Positions 25,568 through 35,412 of a DNA stretch of 64,000 nt are shown piece by piece. The DNA comes from Allobogoriella alba (lineage in GTDB: Bacteria; Actinomycetota; Actinomycetes; Actinomycetales; Actinomycetaceae). Where the stretch lies: contig NZ_JBHTCQ010000001.1 in NCBI RefSeq assembly GCF_042665525.1, positions 1,364,001-1,428,000 on the forward strand. Direction: 5' to 3'. How positions within the stretch are numbered: the first letter of the stretch is position 1; each line of letters opens with the position of its first letter. The notes under the pieces are model-generated. The model was not told the origin of the DNA. It did no database searches and was given only the letters and a program-made list of their open reading frames with translations. The position numbers were made by a program, and so were the translations under genes.

Positions 25568-27049
25568 CTAGGCGGTCAGGGTGCGCGCGACGTCCGGGTA
25601 GACATCGCCGATCTCGTCGGCCAGCAGGCGTCGTAGCGCCAGCCGGTCGGACGTGCGAGCCGGGTCACCGGCGAGGTTGACGAGCTCGTCGGGGTCGAGG
25701 GCGTGGTCGTAGAGCTCGTCGACGTCGCGGGAGCGGTAGACGTACCGGACCCGGTGGGTACGGACGGACAGGTTCATCCCGTCACGGTCGGCGTCCCACG
25801 TCGCCGGGTCGACGTGCTCGCCGTTCGCGTCCGCCTCCATGCCGTACAGCACCGTCTCGGCCGTGACGTGGTTCCGGGTCGGCGTGGGCGCCGCCTTGGC
25901 GAGCATCGCCGCGAAGGAGGTTCCGTCGTCGTCCTCGGTCCAGGTGACGCCGGCCAGCTCGGCGAGGGTACGGGCGATGTCGACGACGGAGACGAGGTTG
26001 GTCGTTCTCGTCCCGCCGGTCTGGTCCGGGTGGCGGACCAGCAGCGGCACCCGGAGCGCCTCCTCGTAGTGGAGCAGATGCCCCTTCTCCATCAGCCGGT
26101 GCGCGCCCATCATGTCGCCGTGGTCGGAGGTGTAGACGACGATCGTGCGGTCCAGCTCGCCGGCACGGCGGAGGTGGTCGAGGATCCTCCCGACCTGGGT
26201 GTCCACGAGCGCGCACAGCCCGAGGTAGTGGGCGATCATGTCCGTCCAGCCGGCCTCGTCGAGATCCGCGTACTTGGTCGCGTACGACGACGTGGCGACC
26301 TCGCGCGGTCTCGTCCCGGGCCCGGCGGCGAAGCTGGCGGGCAGGCGGACCCGGCGCCGGTCGATGATCCGGTCGTAGGGCGCCGGGACCACCATCGGGA
26401 AGTGCGGGGCGTTGAAGGAGCAGACCGCGAACCACGGTCGGTCGTCGGGCCGCTGGTGGAGCGCCCGGAGGAACTGGTCCGTCTGCCACGTCTCCAGGAA
26501 GTGCTCCTCCGGGATCGCGGCCGTCGCCCGGTGGGGTGCGGAGCGGAGCGTCTCGACGTCCGCCCGGGTGAGGTTCTCGATGTGCCCGTCGACCAGCTCG
26601 TAGCCCTGTCGGCCGGCGTACTCCCGGTACGGCTGGATGTAGCGGCCGCGGTCCCGTCCGTCCAGCACGGCCGGGATCGCCGAGGTGGCGCGGAAGCCCA
26701 TGCGCCGCGGTGTGGTGCCCGGGACGTGCCACTTGCCGCAGTAGAGGGTGTGGTAGCCGGCGTCCCGGAACGCGGTGCCCAGCCCGGCGTCCCGGAGCCG
26801 GGGGTCGATCGCCCGCCAGTTGCCCAGCACGTGGTGGTGCCGCGGCATCCGGCCGGTCCACAGGCTGGTCCGGGACGGGCAGCACAGCGGGAACGGCGTG
26901 TAGGTCCGCTCGAGGACCGTGGAGGTCTCGGCGAGCTCGTCCAGCACGGGGGTGCGGGCGGCCGGGTTGCCGGTGTGACCGAGGGTGTCCCAGCGTTGCT
27001 CGTCACTCATGAGCACCAGGACGTTGAGTCGCTGCTTCCCCGCCGCCAT
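25568..27049 (-). CDS. S1-family sulfatase (Cys-type, divergent motif C-C-P-S-R)
   Basis: A 493-aa sulfatase. The modification motif is C56-C-P-S-R-T-S-L-W-T-G: two adjacent cysteines, the first being the expected formylglycine site. Metal-binding segments are L-M-S-D-E-Q near the N-terminus and V-Y-T-S-D-H-G-D (about residue 292). It also has the G-K-W-H-V-P-G element. The D-E-Q in place of D-D is typical of the choline-sulfatase or iduronate-sulfatase-like subgroups. No signal peptide. ATG overlaps the stop of the upstream binding-protein gene (ATGA at 27049). Confidence 0.92.
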   Translation of the reverse strand: MAAGKQRLNVLVLMSDEQRWDTLGHTGNPAARTPVLDELAETSTVLERTYTPFPLCCPSRTSLWTGRMPRHHHVLGNWRAIDPRLRDAGLGTAFRDAGYHTLYCGKWHVPGTTPRRMGFRATSAIPAVLDGRDRGRYIQPYREYAGRQGYELVDGHIENLTRADVETLRSAPHRATAAIPEEHFLETWQTDQFLRALHQRPDDRPWFAVCSFNAPHFPMVVPAPYDRIIDRRRVRLPASFAAGPGTRPREVATSSYATKYADLDEAGWTDMIAHYLGLCALVDTQVGRILDHLRRAGELDRTIVVYTSDHGDMMGAHRLMEKGHLLHYEEALRVPLLVRHPDQTGGTRTTNLVSVVDIARTLAELAGVTWTEDDDGTSFAAMLAKAAPTPTRNHVTAETVLYGMEADANGEHVDPATWDADRDGMNLSVRTHRVRYVYRSRDVDELYDHALDPDELVNLAGDPARTSDRLALRRLLADEIGDVYPDVARTLTA

Positions 27050-28521
27050 CAGCCGTACATGTCAGCCGTGAAGTCCTGGCGGGGCTGCCAGTCCGGGAAG
27101 GCCCAGTCCTCGAACTCGACCTGGGCGCCGGCCTCACGGGCGGTGGCGAGCGCCTCCTCGCGGGCCGCCTCGGAACGGTCGCTGAGGTCCCGCAGGGCGG
27201 TGCGCACGTCGCCGAGCTCGCCGGCGAACAGACCCTGGATCGTCATGCCGAGGTCGGGCTCGATGAGCGGCATCTCCGCGTTGACCAGATCGATGTCCGG
27301 GTTCTGGCTGACCGGGAGCGGTGCCAGGTACACCTGGTCCTGGTACCAGTCGATCAGCTTGGCGTACGCGGGATGGACGTCCGCCTCGGCCACGGCGGCG
27401 AGGTCGAGCGGCGGCTGGTCCATGTGCGCGGCCAGCTGCCGGTAGTACTCCGGCGTGGTCAGCATGCTCAGCAGCTCGCTGACGTCCTCCCGTCGCTCCG
27501 ACGGGCCGGAGAGGTAGAACGCGCCGCCCTGCGGGCCGCGGTAGGAGACGACGTCCATGCCCGCCTCGGGGACCAGCATCGGCCCGACGTCCAGCTTGTC
27601 GGCGAACTCGGCGAGGTCCTGGACCACGACGCCGGCGCACCACGGACCGTCGAGGTAGTATCCGGCCTGCCCCGCCGACCACCGGGCACGTGCGTCCGCG
27701 TCGCTGAAGGCCTCGGTGCCGGGGACCAGGAGGCCGTCGTCGCGCAGGGAGAGCCAGAACTCGACGGCGGCCACGTACGCGTCGTGGTGGTAGGCGAACT
27801 CCCCGGTCCGGAAGTCCAGGCCGTTCAGGCCCTCGAAGCCGCCGGCCTGGGCGAGCATGTTGATCTGCTCGCCCAGCCGGGGCGGCTGGCCCAGGGCCAC
27901 CATCCACCCGTAGGTCCCGTCCCCGCCGGTGTCGGCGACCGCCCGCGCCGCCGCGCGGAACTCGTCGTACGTCCGCGGGGGCGCGTCCGGGTCGAGGCCG
28001 GCCTGCTGGACCAGGTCGCGGTTGAACCACGTCGCCGCCCAGTACTGGCGGAAGTTGAAGATCGGGAACGTGTAGGTCTCACCGCCGAACGTGTGCACGC
28101 CCTCCGCCAGCGCCTCCGGAGGCAGGGCGGCGAGGGCGTCCTCGGTGAGGGTGATCGGCTGGAACCAGTTCTCTGCGATGAGCGCCGGTACCGGGAGGTT
28201 CAGCCCGACGTTGGTCAGCACGTCCGGGAGCTGGTCGCTCTGCTTCGCCACCCGCAGCGCCTCGCCCATCTCGGCGGTCTGCTGCGGCGTGTACTCGACC
28301 GCGATCCCGGTGTCCGCCTGGAACTGGGCGAAGACCTCCTGGTGCAGGTCCTGCAGCGGGTTGAAGTGGTCCCACCAGGTCAGTGGTCCGCCGCTCCCTC
28401 CGGTGCCGTCGCCTCCGGCGGGCGGCGCGGTGTCGCACGCCGCGAGCACGCCGGCGACGGCGCCCGCACCGGCCGCCTGGAGCAGGCGGCGCCGGGTCAG
28501 ATGTCTCGAGATGTCGTTCAT
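27049..28521 (-). CDS. Sugar-binding lipoprotein, first of a tandem pair
   Basis: A 490-aa extracellular solute-binding protein (CUT1 type). Twin-arginine-like start (T-R-R-R-L-L) and lipobox L-A-A-C with the lipidated Cys at residue 29, then a Gly-rich linker. The start of the mature part, P-L-T-W-W-D-H-F, and the last residues W-A-F-P-D-W-Q-P-R-Q-D are shared with the upstream neighbour at 28539, showing a tandem duplication. Two divergent binding proteins for a single permease pair would widen the range of oligosaccharides taken up. It lies within the operon, 17 bases after the previous gene. Confidence 0.92.
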   Translation of the reverse strand: MNDISRHLTRRRLLQAAGAGAVAGVLAACDTAPPAGGDGTGGSGGPLTWWDHFNPLQDLHQEVFAQFQADTGIAVEYTPQQTAEMGEALRVAKQSDQLPDVLTNVGLNLPVPALIAENWFQPITLTEDALAALPPEALAEGVHTFGGETYTFPIFNFRQYWAATWFNRDLVQQAGLDPDAPPRTYDEFRAAARAVADTGGDGTYGWMVALGQPPRLGEQINMLAQAGGFEGLNGLDFRTGEFAYHHDAYVAAVEFWLSLRDDGLLVPGTEAFSDADARARWSAGQAGYYLDGPWCAGVVVQDLAEFADKLDVGPMLVPEAGMDVVSYRGPQGGAFYLSGPSERREDVSELLSMLTTPEYYRQLAAHMDQPPLDLAAVAEADVHPAYAKLIDWYQDQVYLAPLPVSQNPDIDLVNAEMPLIEPDLGMTIQGLFAGELGDVRTALRDLSDRSEAAREEALATAREAGAQVEFEDWAFPDWQPRQDFTADMYG

Positions 28522-28538
28522 GCGTCCGCGCTCCCGGC

Positions 28539-30005
28539 TCAGTACATGTCCGGCGTGTAGTCCTGACGGGGCTGCCAGTCGGGGAACGCCCAGTCGTCCA
28601 TGTCGACATCGACACCCTCTGACTGCGCCGCGGCGACGTTCTCCTCGCGCTGCCGCATGGACTTGTCGCTCAGCTCGCGCAGCGCGCCCCGCCAGTCCGG
28701 CACGTCACCGCTGAACGCGCCCTGCACGATCATCCCGAGGTCCGGCTCGATCAGCTCGGCCCGAGCGTTGACCGCGGAGATCGACGGGTTCTTCGCGGAC
28801 GGTGCGGGCGCGAGGAACACCTGCTCCTGGAACCAGCCGACCATCTCCGCCCAGGCGGGGTGGACGTCCGCCCGGGAGATCACCGAGACGTCGAGCGGCG
28901 GCTGCGCCATGCCGTTGGCGATGTCGATGTAGTACTGCTCCTCGGTCTGCATCGCGATCAGCTGGCTGGCCGGCTCGACGTTCTGCGACGAGCCGGAGAT
29001 CCAGTACATCCCGCCCTGGGGCGCGCGGTAGGCGACGAGCTCCGTGCCGGAGTCGGGCACGAGCATGGGCGCCACGCCGAGCTTCTCGTGGAACTCCTGG
29101 GCGTTGGACGTCACGAGGCTGCCCGGGCACCACGGACCGTCCATGTACAGGCCCGCGCCGCCGGCCGCCCACCGGATCCTGGCGTCCGCGTCGGCGAGCT
29201 GTCCGGAGCCCGGGTACAGCAGGCCGTCCTGCTGCAGCGAGAGCAGGAACTCGACCACCGTGAGGTAGGCCTCGTGGTGGTACTGGATCTCGCCGGTCTC
29301 GTAGAGCTCGCCGCCGAACCCGGGGAATCCCGCTGCCTGGGCGAGGAAGTTGACGTGCTCCGCCACGCGCGGGACCTGCCCGAGGTTGAAGATGGCGCCG
29401 TAGGTCCCCTCGCCCCCGTCGTCCTGGACCGCCCGGGCCACCGCGCGGAACTCGTCGTAGGTCGTCGGCGGCTCGACGCCGGCGCCCTCGAGCATCTCGG
29501 TGTTGTACCAGGTCAGCGCCCAGTACTGGCGGTCGTTGAAGATCGGAAAGCTGTAGACGTCGCCGTCGAAGACGTGGATGCCTTCGATGAGCGCCGTCTC
29601 GGGCAGGCGGGCGAGGACGTCGTCCGGGAACGCCGCGGCCTGGAACCACCCCTCGTCGATGAGTGCGGGCACGGGGAGGCGCAGGCCGACGTTGGTCAGC
29701 ACGTCCGGAAGCTGGTCGCTCTGGTTCGCCAGCTGCAGCGCCTCACCCATCTCGTTCGTGAGGTGGTAGCTGTACTCCACCTGCGTCCCGGTCTCCTGCG
29801 TGAACCGCTCGAAGATCCGGTTGTTCGCGGCCTGGAGGTTCGGCGTGTGGTCCCACCACGTGAGCGGCCCGCCGGCGCCCCCGCCACCGCCGCCACCACC
29901 GCCACCCCCACCACCGCCGGGCGGCGCCGTGTCGCAGGCCCCCAGCAGTGCTGCCGCGCCGAGGGCTCCGGCGCCCTGCAGCATTCCCCTACGTGTCATC
30001 GTCAT
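28539..30005 (-). CDS. Sugar-binding lipoprotein, second of a tandem pair
   Basis: A 488-aa extracellular binding protein with twin-arginine-type start (M-T-M-T-R-R-G), lipobox L-G-A-C (Cys at residue 24) and an uninterrupted run of 14 glycines (about residues 30-43) tethering the mature domain. Framework blocks such as T-W-W-D-H, Q-L-P-D-V-L-T-N-V-G-L and the C-terminal W-A-F-P-D-W-Q-P-R-Q-D match its neighbour at 27049, so the genes are paralogues. The ATG at 30005 sits 78 bases after the GH2 stop, across a small hairpin (30070-30087) that could shape relative expression. Confidence 0.92.
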   Translation of the reverse strand: MTMTRRGMLQGAGALGAAALLGACDTAPPGGGGGGGGGGGGGGAGGPLTWWDHTPNLQAANNRIFERFTQETGTQVEYSYHLTNEMGEALQLANQSDQLPDVLTNVGLRLPVPALIDEGWFQAAAFPDDVLARLPETALIEGIHVFDGDVYSFPIFNDRQYWALTWYNTEMLEGAGVEPPTTYDEFRAVARAVQDDGGEGTYGAIFNLGQVPRVAEHVNFLAQAAGFPGFGGELYETGEIQYHHEAYLTVVEFLLSLQQDGLLYPGSGQLADADARIRWAAGGAGLYMDGPWCPGSLVTSNAQEFHEKLGVAPMLVPDSGTELVAYRAPQGGMYWISGSSQNVEPASQLIAMQTEEQYYIDIANGMAQPPLDVSVISRADVHPAWAEMVGWFQEQVFLAPAPSAKNPSISAVNARAELIEPDLGMIVQGAFSGDVPDWRGALRELSDKSMRQREENVAAAQSEGVDVDMDDWAFPDWQPRQDYTPDMY

Positions 30006-30083
30006 GGTCGTGCCTTCCTCGGTGAGGGCTCATGCGTTGCTGTCTGCATCGGTCGAGATCGGATCTCCGCTGACCCGGGGAGG

Positions 30084-31927
<1,844 letters not shown>

Positions 31928-31931
<4 letters not shown>

Positions 31932-33382
31932 CAAAATGCCTCTCGTCGTGCGCTGCGGTCCTCGGTCGCCACGAGGACGTCGAGCAGGCGCTCCTGCATC
32001 CGAGCCCTCGTCGCGGCGTGGGCGGGTTCGTCCCACAGGTTGTTCAGCTCGTCCGGGTCGCGGGCGAGGTCGTACAGCTCACCGGTCCGTGCCCGGCCCG
32101 TGGCGGGCTCGCCGTGGTGGACGACGACCTTCCAGCTCTCGTGCCGGAGCATGGTGGTGTGCACCGGCGGGTCGTAGGGGTGGCCGCTGTCGCGGTACTC
32201 CGCCAACGCCCAGTCCCGGGTCCAGCCCGCCTGCCCGGTGGCGAGCCCCAGCAGGCTCTCGCCCTGGTGGGCGGGGGAGGCGTCCAGCCCGGCGATCTCC
32301 AGCAGCGTCGGCGCCAGGTCGACCCACTGGACCAGCTCGCCGTGCCGCTCGCCGGCCGGCACGTGGCCCGGCCACCTGATGAGCAACGGCACCCGGACGG
32401 CCACGTCGTAGAGCATCGGGCCCTTGAGCATGAGCCGGTGGTCGCCGAGCATCTCGCCGTGGTCGGAGGTGAAGACGACCACCGTGCTCTCCGTCAGTCC
32501 CTCCTCCTCCAGCGTGTCGAGGATGCGTCCGACCTCGTCGTCGACGAGGCCGACCATCGCGTAGTACGCGGCCTTGACCTCCTGCAGCTCGTCGGCCGTG
32601 TACTCGGCGTAGCCCTTGGCGTGGCCTGCGTAGGACCGCTGGGACGCCTCGGTGTAGATCGGGGGCTTGCCGTCGAGCTCGTCCGGCGTGGTGACCGGGC
32701 GGCTGAGGCGCGCCGGGTCGTACCGGTCGAGGTACTCCTGCGGTGCGCCGAAGCCGTGGTGGGGGTCGAAGAAGTTCGCGATGAAGCAGAAGGGCTTGTC
32801 GCGCTCCCGGTCCTGGCGCAGGAACGAGATCGTCTCCTCGGCGATCCACCGGCTGTAGTGGGCAGACGTGGGCATCGTGTCGAACGTGAGGTCCGAGCCG
32901 GGGTCCGTCGCGGCCTCGTAGAGGTCGGGTCGGTGGGCCCGCAGCCACCGGTGGTAGGCGTTCTCGGACGACCCGCGGTAGGGGTCGTGCGCCCAGCGGA
33001 AGACCCGGAAGCCGTCGTCGAGGCGTGGCTCGGTGCGCCCGCCGAAGCAGGCGGCCAGGTGCAGCTTGCCCACGAGACCGCAGTCGTAGCCCGCCTCGGC
33101 GAGGTCCTTGGTGAAGAGCCGCTCGTGCGACGGCAGGGCGACGCCGTTCGCCCACAGACCGTGGGAGTGGACGTACCGCCCGGTCATCAGGCTTGCGCGG
33201 GACGGCCCGCACACGGGGTTCTGCACATAGCAGTTCTCGAACAGGGTGCCCTCGTTCGCGAGCCGGTCCAGGTTCGGGGTCTCGATCTCGGCGTTGCCGG
33301 CGGCGCCGAGCGCGCTGAAGCGCTGCTGGTCGGTGCAGATGAGCAGGATGTTCGGGCTGCGGCGGCCCGTGGCGGTCGTCAT
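31928..33382 (-). CDS. S1-family sulfatase (Cys-type)
   Basis: A 484-aa sulfatase. Formylglycine motif C58-G-P-S-R-A-S-L-M-T-G. Metal ligands are in I-C-T-D-Q-Q near the N-terminus and V-F-T-S-D-H-G-E about residue 300. It contains G-K-L-H-L-A rather than G-K-W-H. No signal peptide. The C-terminal segment with L-Y-D-L-A-R-D-P-D-E-L-N-N-L closes the fold as usual. ATG at 33382 overlaps the permease stop. The same reading frame stays open upstream to 34297 by chance, but that extension overlaps the permease and carries no sulfatase sequence. Confidence 0.93.
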
Positions 33383-34143
33383 TGCTTGATCGCTCCCGCG
33401 AAGCCCTTGACGAACTGGCCCTGGAGCAGCACGAACAGGATGACCAGCGGGATCAGGGAGATGGTCGCCGCGGCCGCCATGCCGCCCCAGTCGGTGGAGT
33501 TCTCGCCCACGAACGCCTTCATGCCGACGCTGAGGGTGCGCAGCTCCGGCCGGGAGAGGGAGAAGACCAGCGGGATGAAGAAGTTGTTCCAGGTGGCGAG
33601 GAACGTCATCAGGGTGGCCGTGGCCGTGATCGGCCCGGACAGCGGCAGCATGATCCGGAAGAAGACGGAGAAGAACCCCGCGCCGTCGATGACGGCGGAC
33701 TCCTCGAGCTCGCGGGGGATGCCGCGGAAGTACCCCGCGTAGAGCAGGATCAGCGCGACGTGCCCGCCGCCGGACATGGCGAGGACCATTCCGGACAGGG
33801 AGTTCAGCAGGCCGAGCTGCTGCGAGATCTCGACGACGGGGATGATCGTGTAGCCGGTCGGCACGAAGAAGGTGGCGACCAGGACGATCACCACGACCTT
33901 CTTCCCGAAGAACTGGTAGCGGCCGATCACGTAGCCGGCCATGGCGCACCGCACCACCACCAGCACCACGCTGGCGACGGTGACGAGGATCGTGTTCCAC
34001 GTGTAGGTGCTGAAGTTCGCCTCGGTCCAGGCCCGGGCGTAGTTCTCCCACACCGGCGTCTCGGGGAGCAGTGACAGCCCGGCGCTGAAGATCTCCAGCT
34101 GGTCCTTGAGCGACGCCGAGACCATCCAGAGGAACGGATACAC
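33379..34143 (-). CDS. Sugar ABC transporter permease (MalG-type), 5' end apparently frameshifted
   Basis: The open 254 codons encode most of a CUT1 permease, with the coupling loop E-E-S-A-V-I-D-G-A-G-F-F about residue 137 and five membrane helices. The only standard start in this frame after the upstream stop is a GTG at 34143, in the middle of what should be the first helix. In-frame codons before it encode the missing W-W-L-L-A-L-F-L-L-G-G-A-F-L-W helix and a basic N-terminus, but there is no ATG, GTG or TTG before a TGA at 34294. A well-coded ATG start at 34297 lies in another frame. Removing one base between 34226 and 34240 would give a normal 305-aa permease. True mutation or sequencing error cannot be told apart. 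Confidence 0.82.
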   Translation of the reverse strand: MYPFLWMVSASLKDQLEIFSAGLSLLPETPVWENYARAWTEANFSTYTWNTILVTVASVVLVVVRCAMAGYVIGRYQFFGKKVVVIVLVATFFVPTGYTIIPVVEISQQLGLLNSLSGMVLAMSGGGHVALILLYAGYFRGIPRELEESAVIDGAGFFSVFFRIMLPLSGPITATATLMTFLATWNNFFIPLVFSLSRPELRTLSVGMKAFVGENSTDWGGMAAAATISLIPLVILFVLLQGQFVKGFAGAIKQ

Positions 34144-34297
34144 CCACAGGAACGCACCGCCCAGAAGGAACAGGGCCAGCAGCCACCACGGCAGGCGCCG
34201 CAGGAGGCGGCCGGGCCGCCACCGGCCTCGCCGCGCGGGCCTCCGGCGCCGTGCGGGTGCGGTCCACCTCGGGCCGGCTGGAGGTCGTCGTCGTCAT
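34144..34297 (-). other. Displaced 5' coding segment of the 33379 permease
   Basis: ATG at 34297 opens a run of codons ending almost always in G or C (M-T-T-T-T-S-S-R-P-E-V-D-R-T-R-T-A-P-E) as far as about 34240. After that, codon use shifts to the permease frame, which carries the first transmembrane helix. The switch point lies in the GC-rich run 34226-34240 and needs one base to be skipped. A competing ATG at 34320, overlapping the previous permease stop, reads eight codons and then meets the TGA at 34294. Confidence 0.7.
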
Positions 34298-34316
34298 GCT
34301 GCCGTGCTCCTCGCGC

Positions 34317-35291
34317 TCATGCGGACCTCGCTCTCTGCACGGCGCGGACGCCGAAGAGCTGGAACAGGCCGACGGCGCAGACGAACAGACCGAAGACGAC
34401 GGCCGCTGCGGACGCGTGGCCCAGCTCGGGGACGGTGGCGGCGAAGGCCCAGCGGTAGATGTAGATCTCGACGACCTCGGTGGCGTAGTACGGCCCGCCG
34501 TTCGTCATGGTCAGCATGAGGTCGAAGACCTTCAGGGCCGACTCGAAGGACAGCAACGTGATGATGATGAGGAACGGCTTGATCAGCGGCATGGTGATCG
34601 AGCGCAGCAGGTGCCAGGCGCCGGCACCGTCGATCCGGGCCGCCTCGTAGACCTCGTCGGGGATCGTCTGCAGGGCGGCCAGCCAGTAGATCATCGTGAT
34701 CCCGAACCACTTCCACACGTAGACGGCCGCGGCCGTCCACAGTGCGTAGGAGGAGTCGCCGAGGAAGTTCACGCCGGCCTCGACCAGCCCGAGCCGCTGC
34801 AGGGTGAGGTTCACCGGCCCGGACGCCGGGTCGAACACGAACTGCATGACGACGCCGACGATGGCCGCCGTGGTGACGACCGGCAGGAAGTAGGCGGTCC
34901 GGAAGAACGTGGAGAACGGCAGCTTCGGCGAGTTCAGCGCGAGCGCCAGCAGCAGTGTCAGGAGCACCTTGAACGGCACGACGGCGAGCATGAACAGCAC
35001 GGTGATCTTGAAGGAGTTCCAGAACAGCGGGTCTGCGAAGACGTCCCGGAAGTTCTGCAGCCCGACGAAGGTCTTCTCCGCCTCGAACCCGTTCCACTCC
35101 AGGAACGCGTACCAGTAGCTGGCGATGATCGGGTAGACGGTGTAGGCCCCGTAGAGCACGACCGTCGGCGTCAGCATCAGCCAGATCCACAGCTGCTGCC
35201 GGCTGAGCCGGGGTTTGCGCCCGGGCGGTGATGCGTCGGGCGCGAGGACGTCCTGGTTGCTGTCGACGGCGACGGTCATCCGGGCGCGCAT
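34317..35291 (-). CDS. Sugar ABC transporter permease (MalF-type)
   Basis: A 324-aa CUT1 permease and the first gene of the long sulfatase operon. Six helices are visible, starting with I-W-L-M-L-T-P-T-V-V-L; the coupling loop E-A-A-R-I-D-G-A-G-A-W-H-L is about residue 225. ATG at 35291 is listed; ATG at 35279 would drop four residues. Partner of the permease at 33379 and of the two binding lipoproteins. No ATPase is present in the operon. The 120-base region upstream contains paired palindrome-like repeats shared with the divergent arabinofuranosidase gene. Confidence 0.92.
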   Translation of the reverse strand: MRARMTVAVDSNQDVLAPDASPPGRKPRLSRQQLWIWLMLTPTVVLYGAYTVYPIIASYWYAFLEWNGFEAEKTFVGLQNFRDVFADPLFWNSFKITVLFMLAVVPFKVLLTLLLALALNSPKLPFSTFFRTAYFLPVVTTAAIVGVVMQFVFDPASGPVNLTLQRLGLVEAGVNFLGDSSYALWTAAAVYVWKWFGITMIYWLAALQTIPDEVYEAARIDGAGAWHLLRSITMPLIKPFLIIITLLSFESALKVFDLMLTMTNGGPYYATEVVEIYIYRWAFAATVPELGHASAAAVVFGLFVCAVGLFQLFGVRAVQRARSA

Positions 35292-35314
35292 CCTCTCCGT
35301 CGAGCGTTCCGCCG

Positions 35315-35355
35315 GTAGTACGACGTTGTAGGGCCGCGCGTAGTATTACGTTGTA
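35315..35355. promoter_or_regulatory. Paired operator-like repeats between divergent glycan genes
   Basis: GTAGTACGACGTTGTA (35315-35330) and GTAGTATTACGTTGTA (35340-35355) are direct repeats, 25 bases apart, differing only at two bases. The core of the first, TACGACGTTGTA, is a near-palindrome centred on CG, as LacI-family operators are. The pair lies between the permease operon and the GH51 gene. Binding by the operon's own LacI protein (22910) is a plausible inference. Confidence 0.65.
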
Positions 35356-35412
35356 CACGCCGTCGGGACAAGACCCTGGACAAATCTGACGCGGCCGCCG
35401 ACCGGAGAGACC

